Assembly: GCF_013340935.1 (NCBI RefSeq)
Contig: NZ_WHOS01000014.1
Span: 83,501-147,500 of the forward strand
From: Azospirillum melinis
Lineage (GTDB): Bacteria > Pseudomonadota > Alphaproteobacteria > Azospirillales > Azospirillaceae
DNA: 64,000 nucleotides
Direction of reading: 5' to 3'
Numbering within the stretch: position 1 is the first letter of the stretch; each line of letters opens with the position of its first letter. The notes under the pieces were generated by a model. It ran no database searches. It was not told the DNA's origin and saw only the letters and a program-made list of their open reading frames with translations. The position numbers were made by a program, and so were the translations under genes. Shown here one piece after another: positions 18,166-26,787 of the stretch.

Positions 18166-18385
18166 CCCATACGAACAGCATCCGGCTTTGGCACAGACGG
18201 ACCGGGACCACCTTCACCGTGACCGTCGTTCCGTTGATCGGGACGACCTCATGGCTCCGGTCGAACTGGCAGACCTCGCCCGGGGCAAAGCTCAACGGCA
18301 TATAGGCTTGGGCGATGGAGGCGCCTCCTCCTGCCGGCAAACCCGGGCGTAGCGGCGGACTGGGTCGTAGCCGCCCCTCAGGCAC
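18166..18385 (-). pseudogene. IS21-type istA relic, upstream (5') part
   Basis: Aligns by eye with about 15319-15550 of the intact istA and continues exactly from where the relic at 11716-11997 breaks off. Minus-strand translation keeps [20 protein letters not shown] and SFAPGEV. It has diverged in the same way as the other half. It ends against the 3' end of the adjacent kinase gene. Confidence 0.85.
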
Positions 18386-18389
18386 CCCA

Positions 18390-21300
18390 TCACAGTATGG
18401 TGTCCTGGCGCGTGGAGCCGAGCAGCCGTTCCAGGGCCGCCCACAATTGGCCCGGCATGACCGGCTTGTGGATGATCCCCAGCCCATACCGGGCAATGTC
18501 GCGCGCACATTCCGCTCCGGTCTCGCCGGTCAGGATGACACCGGGAATCTCCAATCCCAGTTGGTTGCGAACATCCCTGATCGCCTCGCATCCGTTCCGT
18601 CCAGCCCGGAGGCGATAGTCGGCAACGATCACGTCCGGCCGGCGTCCCGCCTCGGCGACAATGGCCATGGCCTGCTCGGGGGAGCCGGAAATCAACGTGT
18701 CATACCCCCATTGCTCCAGCAATGTCCGCAGCGACATCAGAACGATGGTGTCGTCATCGATCAGAAGCGCAAGCCGCCCGCGCCCGATCGGATGGGCGGT
18801 CTCGCTGTCCGCGGTTTCGGTCTCCCGCACATCGGTGCTGAGGGCGATCGGGGCCTCGACGGAGAAAACGGATCCTTCTCCGAGTTTCGAGTGCACGCGG
18901 ACCTCATGGCCAAGGATCCGGGACAGACGCTGCACGATCGACAATCCCAGGCCGAGGCCGCGGCTACGGTCCCGCTCGGGATTGCCGACTTGGTGGAACT
19001 CGTCGAAGATCATGGCGATCTGGTCGTGAGGGATGCCGATGCCGGTGTCTGCGACGTCGATCCACGCGCTTTCCTTCTCGATCCGGCAGGACACCGTGAT
19101 CCCTCCATGCTCGGTATAACGGACCGCATTCTCGACGAGGTTGCGGATGATTCTCCCAAGCATGGTGCGGTCGCTGCGGACGGCCACGCTGCAGCAGGAA
19201 CCGTCGGAAGAAACGGACAGTCCCTTGGTGGCCGCGAGCGGCCGGTAGGAGTCGGTGATTTCCTGGATGAGCGTGTCGAGATCGAAGCTCGACACCTGCG
19301 GCTTGACCGCCTCGGCGTCGAGGCGGGAGACGTCGAGCAGGCTGTCCAGAAGAGACTTCATCGTCTCCGTTCCGCGCTCCAACATGAGCAGCATCTCCGT
19401 TCCGCGGCCATCCTTCACATGGGAGTGCAGCGCGCCGCCGAACAAAGCCATCGATTGGAGCGGTTGGCGCAGGTCGTGGCTGGCTGCCGCCAGGAAGCGG
19501 GCTTTCGCCCTGTTCGCCCGATCGGACTCCTCCTTCGCTGCCCGCAACGCGACTTCCAGCGTCTTGCGGTCGGTGATATCCACCGTGAGGCCCGACATTC
19601 GGAGCGGTCGGCCGGTTTCGTCATACTCGGCCTTGCCGATGCCGGCGACCCACCGTATGCCGCCATCCGGCAGCAGGACCCGGTATTCGACGTCGTAAGC
19701 GGTCTGCCGGGATGCCAAAGTCGTCCTGACCACCTGCCTTGCCTCGCTCCGGTCCTCCGGATGGAGCGCAGCCAGCCACTCCGAAAAGCATGCATGGCCG
19801 TCGCGGGGCTGTAGGCCATGGATCAGGTAATTGCCCGGCGACCAGTTGATTTCCCCGGACCGGATATCCCATGTCCAGGTTCCTGCCCTGGCGGACGCCA
19901 AGGCGGCGCTCAAGGTCCGTTCGCTTTCCCGTAACGCCTCTTCCATGGCTTTTCGCCGCGAGATGTCATGGAAGGCGACCACGACGAGTTCCACCCTGCC
20001 ATCGGCTCGATGAACGGGCACCGCCTCGACAAGAAAAGTGGTGATCGAGCCGTCACCCCGGCGGTAGTGCATCTCTTCCTGTGACACCACCTCTCCCCGC
20101 AGCGCCCGGGCGGGAGGGTACTCATCGGCAGGCAACGGTGTACCGTCGGCCCGGACGCCGCCATAGGCGCTGTAATCCGCAACGCCGGACGTCGCCATGA
20201 TACTGTGTCCGATCAGCTGCTCGGCTGCAGGGTTGTGCATGAGGAGGCGCCCCGACGGAGCCTCGACGATCAGCAATCCGATGGGCAGGCTGTCGGTGAT
20301 CGCCCGCAGCAGAAATCGTTCGCGCTCCAGATCACCAGCCAAAGCACGGCGTTCACCCTCCGCCGCCCTTTGCTCGGTGATGTCACGGAAATAGATGGCG
20401 ACGCCCTTGCGCGATGGGAAAACCCGCAGCGCGAACCATCGTCCAGTCCGTTGGTAGAAGAACTCGAACTCAACCTCTACACGGCGATCCATCACGTCCT
20501 TGAGGCAGGCTTCGAGGTCCGACCCGGCGAGACAGTCGAAGGCAGCCTGTGCATGGTCTCCGGTGACGTCACGGTCTAGGCTCAGGAGTTCCCATGCTTG
20601 GGGATTCAGGTAGGAGACCGTCCAATCGCTCTCGATTTCCATCACTGCGTCCGATGTGCTCTCCAGAACGGACGACATCCGGGCGGCGGCCTCGGCTTCC
20701 TGGCGCTTGGCGATGGCGAGCCGCGACGTCCCGTACGCGCCGCCGGCGAACACCAATCCAAGCAGCAGCACGAATGCCGCAAGGGAACCGGCGGCTGACC
20801 GGTCGATGGGAGACAGCGCTTCGACGGGATCGATGGCAACAGCCAGCATCAGCCCGGAATCCGTTGCCTGCGGCGGCAGGAAGGCGAAGCGCCTCTCCAC
20901 CCCGTCCAGGCCAGGAGACTGCCCCGATCCAGGAGCGGAGGCGGCCAAGGTGTAACGCAGCCGGTTCGGGATCGTGGAGCCAAGGACAAGGCCTTTGTCT
21001 ATCGGTGCTCGGGCGAGGATCTGTCCGTCCGGATGCACGATCGTAACGACGGCATAAGGCGGCCAGGACAGCTTGGCGACATAGTCTTTCAGCCAGTCCA
21101 GGTCGATCAAAGCGGTCATCGTGCCGTCCGGCTGACCGTTCGCCCCCATGTAGCTTTGCCGGTACGGCAGGATAGCCCGTCCTTGGGCGTTCGGTGCCGC
21201 CCGGATCGGACCGGGTTCGCCGACGACAACGCGGTCGTTCTGCAGCGCCTCCCGGAAACTCGGCAGATCGCCGATGTCGATGCCAACCGATCCAGGCTGC

Positions 21301-21641
21301 GTTGCGCACCACACCCGGCCAGTTTTATCGGCAAGCTGGATTTCGAGGTGATTCGGGTATAATGGCCTGAGCTCTGCCATGATGCCCAGGCACTCGGCAG
21401 GCGGCAGGCGGGGGACCCCGGTCGCCTGCAGGGTCGCGAAAATGTGGCGGATGTCCTCCACGGATTTTCGCTGTTCGGTGTCCACCAGCAAAAGGAGGCG
21501 TCCGGCTTCCGCCTCCAGTTCCTGTTCCCGCTCCTGACGCAGTGTGGTGAGAGAAAGAACCTCGTAGGCGAGCAGCGGAGCGGCCATCACAGCCGCACCG
21601 AGTGCGATTTTGACGTGGCTTCTGGGAATTCTCCAGCCCAC
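18390..21641 (-). CDS. Membrane-bound PAS hybrid sensor histidine kinase
   Basis: 1083 aa. TM1 about 10-30 and TM2 about 282-305 bracket a periplasmic Cache-like sensor domain of about 250 residues. Cytoplasmic part: three PAS/PAC units (about 325-440, 445-560, 575-700), HisKA with His722 in AAASHDLRQPLQS, HATPase_c with DTGIGIP and SRGLGLGLSIV, and a C-terminal receiver with acceptor Asp1008 in VIVADYRL. The HDLRQPLQ box and receiver resemble kinases that signal to stand-alone regulators. GTG start with GGGAGG at a normal distance. The gene ends right at the decayed istA, so any partner downstream may have been displaced. The ligand is unknown; Cache domains usually bind small carboxylates or amino acids. 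Confidence 0.92.
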   Translation of the reverse strand: MGWRIPRSHVKIALGAAVMAAPLLAYEVLSLTTLRQEREQELEAEAGRLLLLVDTEQRKSVEDIRHIFATLQATGVPRLPPAECLGIMAELRPLYPNHLEIQLADKTGRVWCATQPGSVGIDIGDLPSFREALQNDRVVVGEPGPIRAAPNAQGRAILPYRQSYMGANGQPDGTMTALIDLDWLKDYVAKLSWPPYAVVTIVHPDGQILARAPIDKGLVLGSTIPNRLRYTLAASAPGSGQSPGLDGVERRFAFLPPQATDSGLMLAVAIDPVEALSPIDRSAAGSLAAFVLLLGLVFAGGAYGTSRLAIAKRQEAEAAARMSSVLESTSDAVMEIESDWTVSYLNPQAWELLSLDRDVTGDHAQAAFDCLAGSDLEACLKDVMDRRVEVEFEFFYQRTGRWFALRVFPSRKGVAIYFRDITEQRAAEGERRALAGDLERERFLLRAITDSLPIGLLIVEAPSGRLLMHNPAAEQLIGHSIMATSGVADYSAYGGVRADGTPLPADEYPPARALRGEVVSQEEMHYRRGDGSITTFLVEAVPVHRADGRVELVVVAFHDISRRKAMEEALRESERTLSAALASARAGTWTWDIRSGEINWSPGNYLIHGLQPRDGHACFSEWLAALHPEDRSEARQVVRTTLASRQTAYDVEYRVLLPDGGIRWVAGIGKAEYDETGRPLRMSGLTVDITDRKTLEVALRAAKEESDRANRAKARFLAAASHDLRQPLQSMALFGGALHSHVKDGRGTEMLLMLERGTETMKSLLDSLLDVSRLDAEAVKPQVSSFDLDTLIQEITDSYRPLAATKGLSVSSDGSCCSVAVRSDRTMLGRIIRNLVENAVRYTEHGGITVSCRIEKESAWIDVADTGIGIPHDQIAMIFDEFHQVGNPERDRSRGLGLGLSIVQRLSRILGHEVRVHSKLGEGSVFSVEAPIALSTDVRETETADSETAHPIGRGRLALLIDDDTIVLMSLRTLLEQWGYDTLISGSPEQAMAIVAEAGRRPDVIVADYRLRAGRNGCEAIRDVRNQLGLEIPGVILTGETGAECARDIARYGLGIIHKPVMPGQLWAALERLLGSTRQDTIL

Positions 21642-22415
21642 GCTGACTGCCTCCCGTCAGCAATGCCCGCCTCGGCGAGGCGATGCACACCGCAAGACAG
21701 CTAAACGGAGCCGAGGCCGCATTGTTTCGTGAGCCCGGAACACCCGCTGGCCGGACTTCGGCCAGGGGGGGTGGGATAATATCTTCGATGCCTTGGCCGC
21801 GGTGGCTGGCCCACCGGCCCAGGTGACGATCGGCTCCAGAGTGGCGCGCGCCGATAGTTCGGCAACCGATGGCAAAGAGGGCAAGCGCCCAAGCCATCGG
21901 ATGGCCGCATGGCGGGCGACCCAGCAAAATCCGCGCGGTCGGCCGCTCGCCTTCCGCCGACTGGCGGTCGGAGTGCCGACGGCACCGCCGCCGACTGCCT
22001 GCTCGACCGGATGCGCGCCACGGGTCTCCTGCACGCCAGCAAGGGGTAGGATCGTGCTGCTGTGCGCGGGAAGGTCGAAGAGACGGGAGCCGCTCCCAAC
22101 ATCCCGCCACGCCTCAAATCATCTTTATGGCCGCCATTTGATCGCAGCTATCGTGGCCTGCTGGCTGCGAGCCCAGGCTCTGCGGATCCCGAGGCCGACG
22201 GTTCAGGGACCGATCGATGTGATCGAAGTCATAGGGGGTGAGGCAGATGCTTCTGATGGATTGACGGCTTCTTTCGCTTCTGATAGCCAAACCGGGCCGT
22301 ACATCATGCACACATACGCGACGTGTCGCGCTTTCCGCTCCGTGGGATCACTGCTTCCCCGCGGTGGTTTTGCACGTCTGCATCCGTTGCCTCCTGGTCC
22401 GCGGGGGGACGGATC
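21642..22415. other. 774-bp gap without a convincing gene
   Basis: Long open frames exist on both strands because of the high GC content, but none carries a domain I recognise or a good ribosome binding site. It should hold the divergent promoters of the kinase and of the AAA ATPase. Confidence 0.45.
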
Positions 22416-23666
22416 ATGCTTGAGGCTCTCTCTCAGGCCGTTGCGGCGCAACTGAACAACCAGGTCTTCACCGGCGGCTTGGCCTTGGGGGCGTTCGGTG
22501 TCGTCGGCGCGGCGATCCTGCGGCTGTTGCCCTCCTTGCTGCGCTTCATCGTCGAGGCTTGGTTCATCACCACCGTCACCGTCGACAGCCGGTCGCCGCT
22601 GTTCGAGGCGCTGGTCGCCTGGTTCGCTGCTCACCCCTACAATGCCCGCTGTCGCCGACTGACCGCGGCCCGCGTGCCGCAAGGAGACGCCGAGGTCCTG
22701 CGCCTGTCTCCCGGACAGGGCAGCCATTTCCTGCGCGAGGGCGGAGTTCTGCTGTGGATCGAGCGTTCGGTAGGGGTCGGCAAGGAGGGGATGGTTTCAG
22801 CTGGACGCCAGCCTGTCGAGACGATCACCATGCGCGCCCTCTCCCGCGACCGGGCTGTGCTGACGAACCTGCTGCTGACTGTCGACCGCCAGTTCGGTGG
22901 CCGGGACTCTGACTGCATCGCCGTGCATATGGTGGAGTCTTACGGCGAGTGGAGCGGCCGCACGACCATCCGCCGGCGGCCGCTGAGTTCCGTCTTCCTC
23001 GCCGATGGCGTGGGCGAGGCCCTCCTGGAGGACGCCCGAACCTTCCTGGCCAGCGAGGCCTGGTACCGCACACGTGGCATTCCCTGGCGCCGCGGCTATC
23101 TGCTGTACGGTCCGCCCGGGACCGGCAAGACGAGCCTGATCCGGGCGCTCGCCAGTGAACTCGATCTCGACCTGAGCATCGTGAACCTTGCCTCCGACCG
23201 GCTCGACGACCAGCAACTGTGCGCGCTTCTCGGCACGGCGCCGGCGCGCAGCGTGCTTCTGTTCGAGGACATCGATGCCGTGTTCCGGGACCGGGACGCC
23301 GAGACGGCGGGCCGGGGCATCACCTTCTCAGGATTGCTGAACGCCATCGACGGGGTGATGTCGCAGGAGGGGCACCTGCTCGTGATGACGACCAACCACT
23401 TGGACCGGCTCGATCCGGCGCTGATTCGACCCGGGCGCATCGACCGGCGGCAGGAGATCGGCTTGGCCGAGGGCGGGCAGATCGCCCGCATGTTCCGGGC
23501 CTTCTACCCGGACCGGAGAGATCTGGCGGAGGCCTTCGTCGCCGCACTGGATGGCCGCGCCCTTGCCCCGGCTGCCTTGCAAGGGCATTTCCTTCAGTAT
23601 CGCAGTGATCCGGAAGGCGCGGTACGGACGGCGGGTACGCTTGGTGCTCAACCACCGCAACCTTGA
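22416..23666 (+). CDS. BCS1-like AAA ATPase
   Basis: 416 aa starting at ATG 22416 (GGGGGGA six bases upstream). One N-terminal hydrophobic segment (about 16-42) is followed by a BCS1_N-like beta-rich domain (about 50-190) and an AAA domain: Walker A GPPGTGKTS at 232-240, Walker B SVLLFEDID, sensor-1 MTTNH and the arginine-finger region IRPGRIDR. This is the layout of mitochondrial Bcs1, which translocates folded Rieske protein; bacterial relatives are mostly uncharacterised and turn up in accessory DNA. No Rieske protein gene is near. The next gene starts 19 bp after its stop, so an operon is likely. Substrate unknown. Confidence 0.85.
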   Translation: MLEALSQAVAAQLNNQVFTGGLALGAFGVVGAAILRLLPSLLRFIVEAWFITTVTVDSRSPLFEALVAWFAAHPYNARCRRLTAARVPQGDAEVLRLSPGQGSHFLREGGVLLWIERSVGVGKEGMVSAGRQPVETITMRALSRDRAVLTNLLLTVDRQFGGRDSDCIAVHMVESYGEWSGRTTIRRRPLSSVFLADGVGEALLEDARTFLASEAWYRTRGIPWRRGYLLYGPPGTGKTSLIRALASELDLDLSIVNLASDRLDDQQLCALLGTAPARSVLLFEDIDAVFRDRDAETAGRGITFSGLLNAIDGVMSQEGHLLVMTTNHLDRLDPALIRPGRIDRRQEIGLAEGGQIARMFRAFYPDRRDLAEAFVAALDGRALAPAALQGHFLQYRSDPEGAVRTAGTLGAQPPQP

Positions 23667-23685
23667 TGTCGAACGGGAGGCTCCC

Positions 23686-24324
23686 ATGACGACGGAACCA
23701 CGCGCCACCTTCCACCTGAACATCGGCACGACGCTGCAGGAGGCCACCCGGACGTTCGCCGAGGTTTGGCATCGGGCCGAAGCCGGCGATGCTGTCATGC
23801 CAGCAGAACACCTGGATTTTCCGTCCTGGGAGGTCCTGGCGCATGCCTTGCGCGATCCGATGATGCAGTCATTGTTCCCACCGGCCTTCCTCGCAGCTGT
23901 TGCTGGCCTGCGGCTGGCCAATGACGCCGAGGATCAGACGGTCAAGGCCGCGGTTGACTCTCCTGGAGCCGGAGACGCAGTCCCAGACCGGTCCCTCGAC
24001 GAACCCGTCAACCTCGCCGATGCGGCTGGTGAAAAGGCGATGGACCTGATCACGAGGAGCGGCAATCCGTGTCGAGATGCCGGGTCGCCGAATCCGGAAC
24101 TCATGGCGGTGAAACGGGAGGCGATCGAACTCTTGCGGGCGAAGCTGCACGAAACCGGCATGTCTGAGGCCGAGTTGGCCCGGCAAGCCTGTCTTGAGCT
24201 TTCCCAGGTATCGGAAATGATGGTCAGCAATCTGAACCGATTGGGAATCGGACGGATCAATCAGGGTCTGGCTGTGTTCGGGACTGAGATCAAGACCGAA
24301 TACCGGCTCCACTGCCTTAGCTGA
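23686..24324 (+). CDS. HTH protein: regulator-like N-terminus plus XRE-type HTH
   Basis: 212 aa from ATG 23686 with GGGAGG five bases upstream. The N-terminal 55 residues (IGTTLQEATRTFAEVWHRAE ... FPSWEVLAHALRD) resemble predicted transcriptional regulators of the COG4190 type. The C-terminal 70 residues form an HTH of the HigA/HTH_37 kind (IELLRAKLHETGMSEAELAR followed by LSQVSEMM). A low-complexity linker joins them. Lying 19 bp after the BCS1-like gene, it could regulate that operon or act as its antitoxin-like partner. Both domain calls are by eye. Confidence 0.65.
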   Translation: MTTEPRATFHLNIGTTLQEATRTFAEVWHRAEAGDAVMPAEHLDFPSWEVLAHALRDPMMQSLFPPAFLAAVAGLRLANDAEDQTVKAAVDSPGAGDAVPDRSLDEPVNLADAAGEKAMDLITRSGNPCRDAGSPNPELMAVKREAIELLRAKLHETGMSEAELARQACLELSQVSEMMVSNLNRLGIGRINQGLAVFGTEIKTEYRLHCLS

Positions 24325-24383
24325 CGACCTAAGGGGGCAGGGGACAGCGACGAACACCTGATGGCCAAGCCCTTTGCCTGATC

Positions 24384-24548
24384 GTGGCGGTGCCGCTCAT
24401 GGTCGGTACAGCGACGGCGCGCCAGTCGGACGACAAAGTGCATCAGCAGATCATCGTCGAGCCGATCCGGACCTATCCAGAGTCCTGTGCGTACCCGTAC
24501 GGCCCCATGCGGAACGGGCACCGATGCAGCGGACGGAGGCTTGGCCCC
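24384..24548 (+). pseudogene. Remnant of a small secreted protein gene
   Basis: The frame gives a short hydrophobic signal-like stretch (VAVPLMVGTATA), then VEPIRTYPESCAYPYGPMRNGHRC. This matches the core of a common small secreted family with YPGNCPCPYNTxRNGxxCGG. The expected SAYxRPGG..PLCY end is missing, and the likely original ATG at 24361 is in another frame, so it is frameshifted and truncated. It abuts the 3' end of the subtilase gene. Confidence 0.45.
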
Positions 24549-24552
24549 CTGG

Positions 24553-26787
24553 TCAGACCTCTCCCTCGACCTCGATGTCCGGCTCGATCACCGCGTGCTC
24601 GACATTCCCGCCCATTGCCTGAGTGAACTCAGCATGGACGGGGGCCTGAGCGTCGGCACTCTGCAAGGTGACGATGAAGGTCACATCGCATTCGACCTCG
24701 TCGGTCTCCAACTCAGGATACAGATAGCGGTCGCGCCAGAACAGCCGCGCCGACAGGCGGAGCTCCGGGCCGCCCAGGGTGACGCCGCGCCGGGTCTGCC
24801 GGTTGTAGAAGCGCAGGGGCTGCCACTTGGCATCCTTGGCGCGAGCGATCCCCTCCGCCGTATCGGACGGCAAGCTACCGGCCAACCGGGTCCATTCGCC
24901 TTTTCCGTCCCGGTACTGTAGCGCCGCCTCCAGCCGAGTCGACGCGTAGTTCGTGCCGCGCATGTGCGTCACGGGAGCGAGGATGCAAACCAGCCGGACG
25001 CGACCGTGGAACAGACCTCCCGGACGCAGGCTGAGCGGAATCTCGATGCCCTCCCAGTAGTAGCGCAGCTTCGCGCTCATCCGGCCTTGCCAGCACAGGG
25101 TGACGGTGCCGTCGTCAGTCTCCCAGGGAAGCTGGGGCCGCACCGGGCTGCCATACCCGCGCCGGTAGTGGTGGCGTCCACCGTCCGCGGCGTTGATCAG
25201 CAACGCCTTGACCAAATCCGGCGAGGGCTGGCGCAGATTGGCCCAGGTGTGGGCGGCCAGCCGGCTGACCAGGGCAGCGGCATAGCTCGAGGCCCGGCCA
25301 TAGCGGCCACCGATGACCTGGACGACCGAGAACCAGCTCAGCTCCGGCTTCAGCATCTCGTCAGGACCCAACCCGACCCGGGACACCGGACAGGAGTCGC
25401 CGATCTTGCCCTCCCTGTCGGGAAGGCGGCCGGCCACCGTGAGGGCCGCCTCGGCATCGGCGGGGGGAGCGATCCGCTCCTCGCCGTCGCCGGTGCGGTT
25501 GCCGGTTGAAACGACGAACAGCACTTGGTGCCGGCGGGCGAGCTGGGACAACTGGTGACCGAACTCGCTGACCCGATTCCGCTCGCAGGCATGGCGGAGG
25601 TTGGCGGAGATGTTCCACACGGTGGTTTCGGGATGCGCCTCCAGGACACCGTCGAGGAACAGGATCAGGGCGCCGAGGTCCCAGGGGCCGCTGTAGGTCG
25701 AGCGCGGCACCGCCGGCACGATGCCCAGGCGGCAGTGCAGGGGAGGGAGATCGAGATCGGTGTTCCAGCCATGGGCTTCGACGATCAGCGCCGCGGTGCA
25801 GTTGCCGTGGTTGGTGTCCAGATCGGCCGGTGCCAGGAAGGGTTCGGCTTCCCAGACGACGGCCGGGCGGTAGCGCCGCGAGGTAAAGCCCCCGTCGATG
25901 TGGCCGACGATCGGTTCATCGAGCGAGACCTCACGGTCAAGATCGGGCTCCCGTCCACCTCCGGGGCGCGCCGGCGCGAGGGGAGTGACCGGATCCCAGC
26001 GGACGATGAGACCGCGCTCGCTTCCCTGAAACAGGGCTTCGCGCAAGCGCGCTGTCACCGGGAGGCGCGGGTGATGACCGGCGCGATAGGAGATCTGGAC
26101 CCGTCGACGCTGCTCCGCTGCGGCACCGGGGACCAGCGGGGCACCGCCCGGCTGGCCGTTCGGCAGCACCAGGTCCGAACCGCTTTCCAAGGGCAGGGAC
26201 TGGCCGAGCAGGATCATCGGCTGCTCGGCCATCCAGCGCCAGAGACGCTCAAGGACGGCGTCGCGTGCGGCGACGGACTGGAAGGGCGGCAGGGAGACGA
26301 CGAAACTGGCAGGTGCCGCCGGTCCGTCCAAGGCCGCCGTCGCCCAGGCCTGCTTCAGGCTGTCAGGAGTGATTTCCTTGTGAAGCGGGCGGAAGCTGAT
26401 GATCCGTGAGATGTCCACCCGCTGCGGGATGGTGCTGGGCTGCCGCAGGCGCTGCAACAGAGCATCGCGGCTGGTTGCGGGCACCTCGATCACGTAACCC
26501 GTGTTCCAGGGAGCGACGAGCCGTATGCCGATGTCGGACTGGAAGAGATCGTTCGGCGTGTAGGTTGGAGCCAGCGAAGCGAGGTCGACGCCAACCCAGA
26601 ACAGCGCGTGTCCGGCAAACCAAAGCGTGTGAGGCGATGCCGGGTCGACCAGGCTCGACACCCGTTCGATCAGAGCCCGGCGCCGGTCGGCATAATGGGG
26701 GGTGATTTTGCTGTCGTCTTTACCGCCGCCGGTCACGCGCTCCCGCCGTGGGCGTACCGTCAGCCGCAGCACCGGATTGTTGGGCAA
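24553..26787 (-). CDS. ietS: IetS-like subtilisin-family serine protease
   Basis: 744 aa, no signal peptide, so cytoplasmic. The S8 catalytic triad is readable: Asp298 in GHIDGGF, His327 in TNHGNCTAAL, Ser501 in RASSYAAAL, though the usual GTS is AS-S here. About 270 residues precede and 200 beta-rich residues follow the protease core. The N-terminus (MPNNPVLRL ... VTGGGKDD) is typical of subtilases paired with AAA ATPases. Its start lies 68 bases inside the end of the AAA ATPase gene, so the two are tightly co-expressed. This pair matches IetA/IetS, described as a plasmid-incompatibility toxin-antitoxin-like module on Agrobacterium Ti plasmids and later as an anti-phage system. Symbol by analogy. 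Confidence 0.82.
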   Translation of the reverse strand: MPNNPVLRLTVRPRRERVTGGGKDDSKITPHYADRRRALIERVSSLVDPASPHTLWFAGHALFWVGVDLASLAPTYTPNDLFQSDIGIRLVAPWNTGYVIEVPATSRDALLQRLRQPSTIPQRVDISRIISFRPLHKEITPDSLKQAWATAALDGPAAPASFVVSLPPFQSVAARDAVLERLWRWMAEQPMILLGQSLPLESGSDLVLPNGQPGGAPLVPGAAAEQRRRVQISYRAGHHPRLPVTARLREALFQGSERGLIVRWDPVTPLAPARPGGGREPDLDREVSLDEPIVGHIDGGFTSRRYRPAVVWEAEPFLAPADLDTNHGNCTAALIVEAHGWNTDLDLPPLHCRLGIVPAVPRSTYSGPWDLGALILFLDGVLEAHPETTVWNISANLRHACERNRVSEFGHQLSQLARRHQVLFVVSTGNRTGDGEERIAPPADAEAALTVAGRLPDREGKIGDSCPVSRVGLGPDEMLKPELSWFSVVQVIGGRYGRASSYAAALVSRLAAHTWANLRQPSPDLVKALLINAADGGRHHYRRGYGSPVRPQLPWETDDGTVTLCWQGRMSAKLRYYWEGIEIPLSLRPGGLFHGRVRLVCILAPVTHMRGTNYASTRLEAALQYRDGKGEWTRLAGSLPSDTAEGIARAKDAKWQPLRFYNRQTRRGVTLGGPELRLSARLFWRDRYLYPELETDEVECDVTFIVTLQSADAQAPVHAEFTQAMGGNVEHAVIEPDIEVEGEV

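Noticed and set aside
17981..18508. Leftward frame crossing the cassette end into the istA relic
   Set aside because: It fuses cassette terminal DNA with relic transposase by chance; there is no independent start.
21793..22455. 220-codon rightward frame overlapping the BCS1-like gene start
   Set aside because: High-GC artefact; no domain pattern, and the overlapping frame has a clear AAA gene with a good start.
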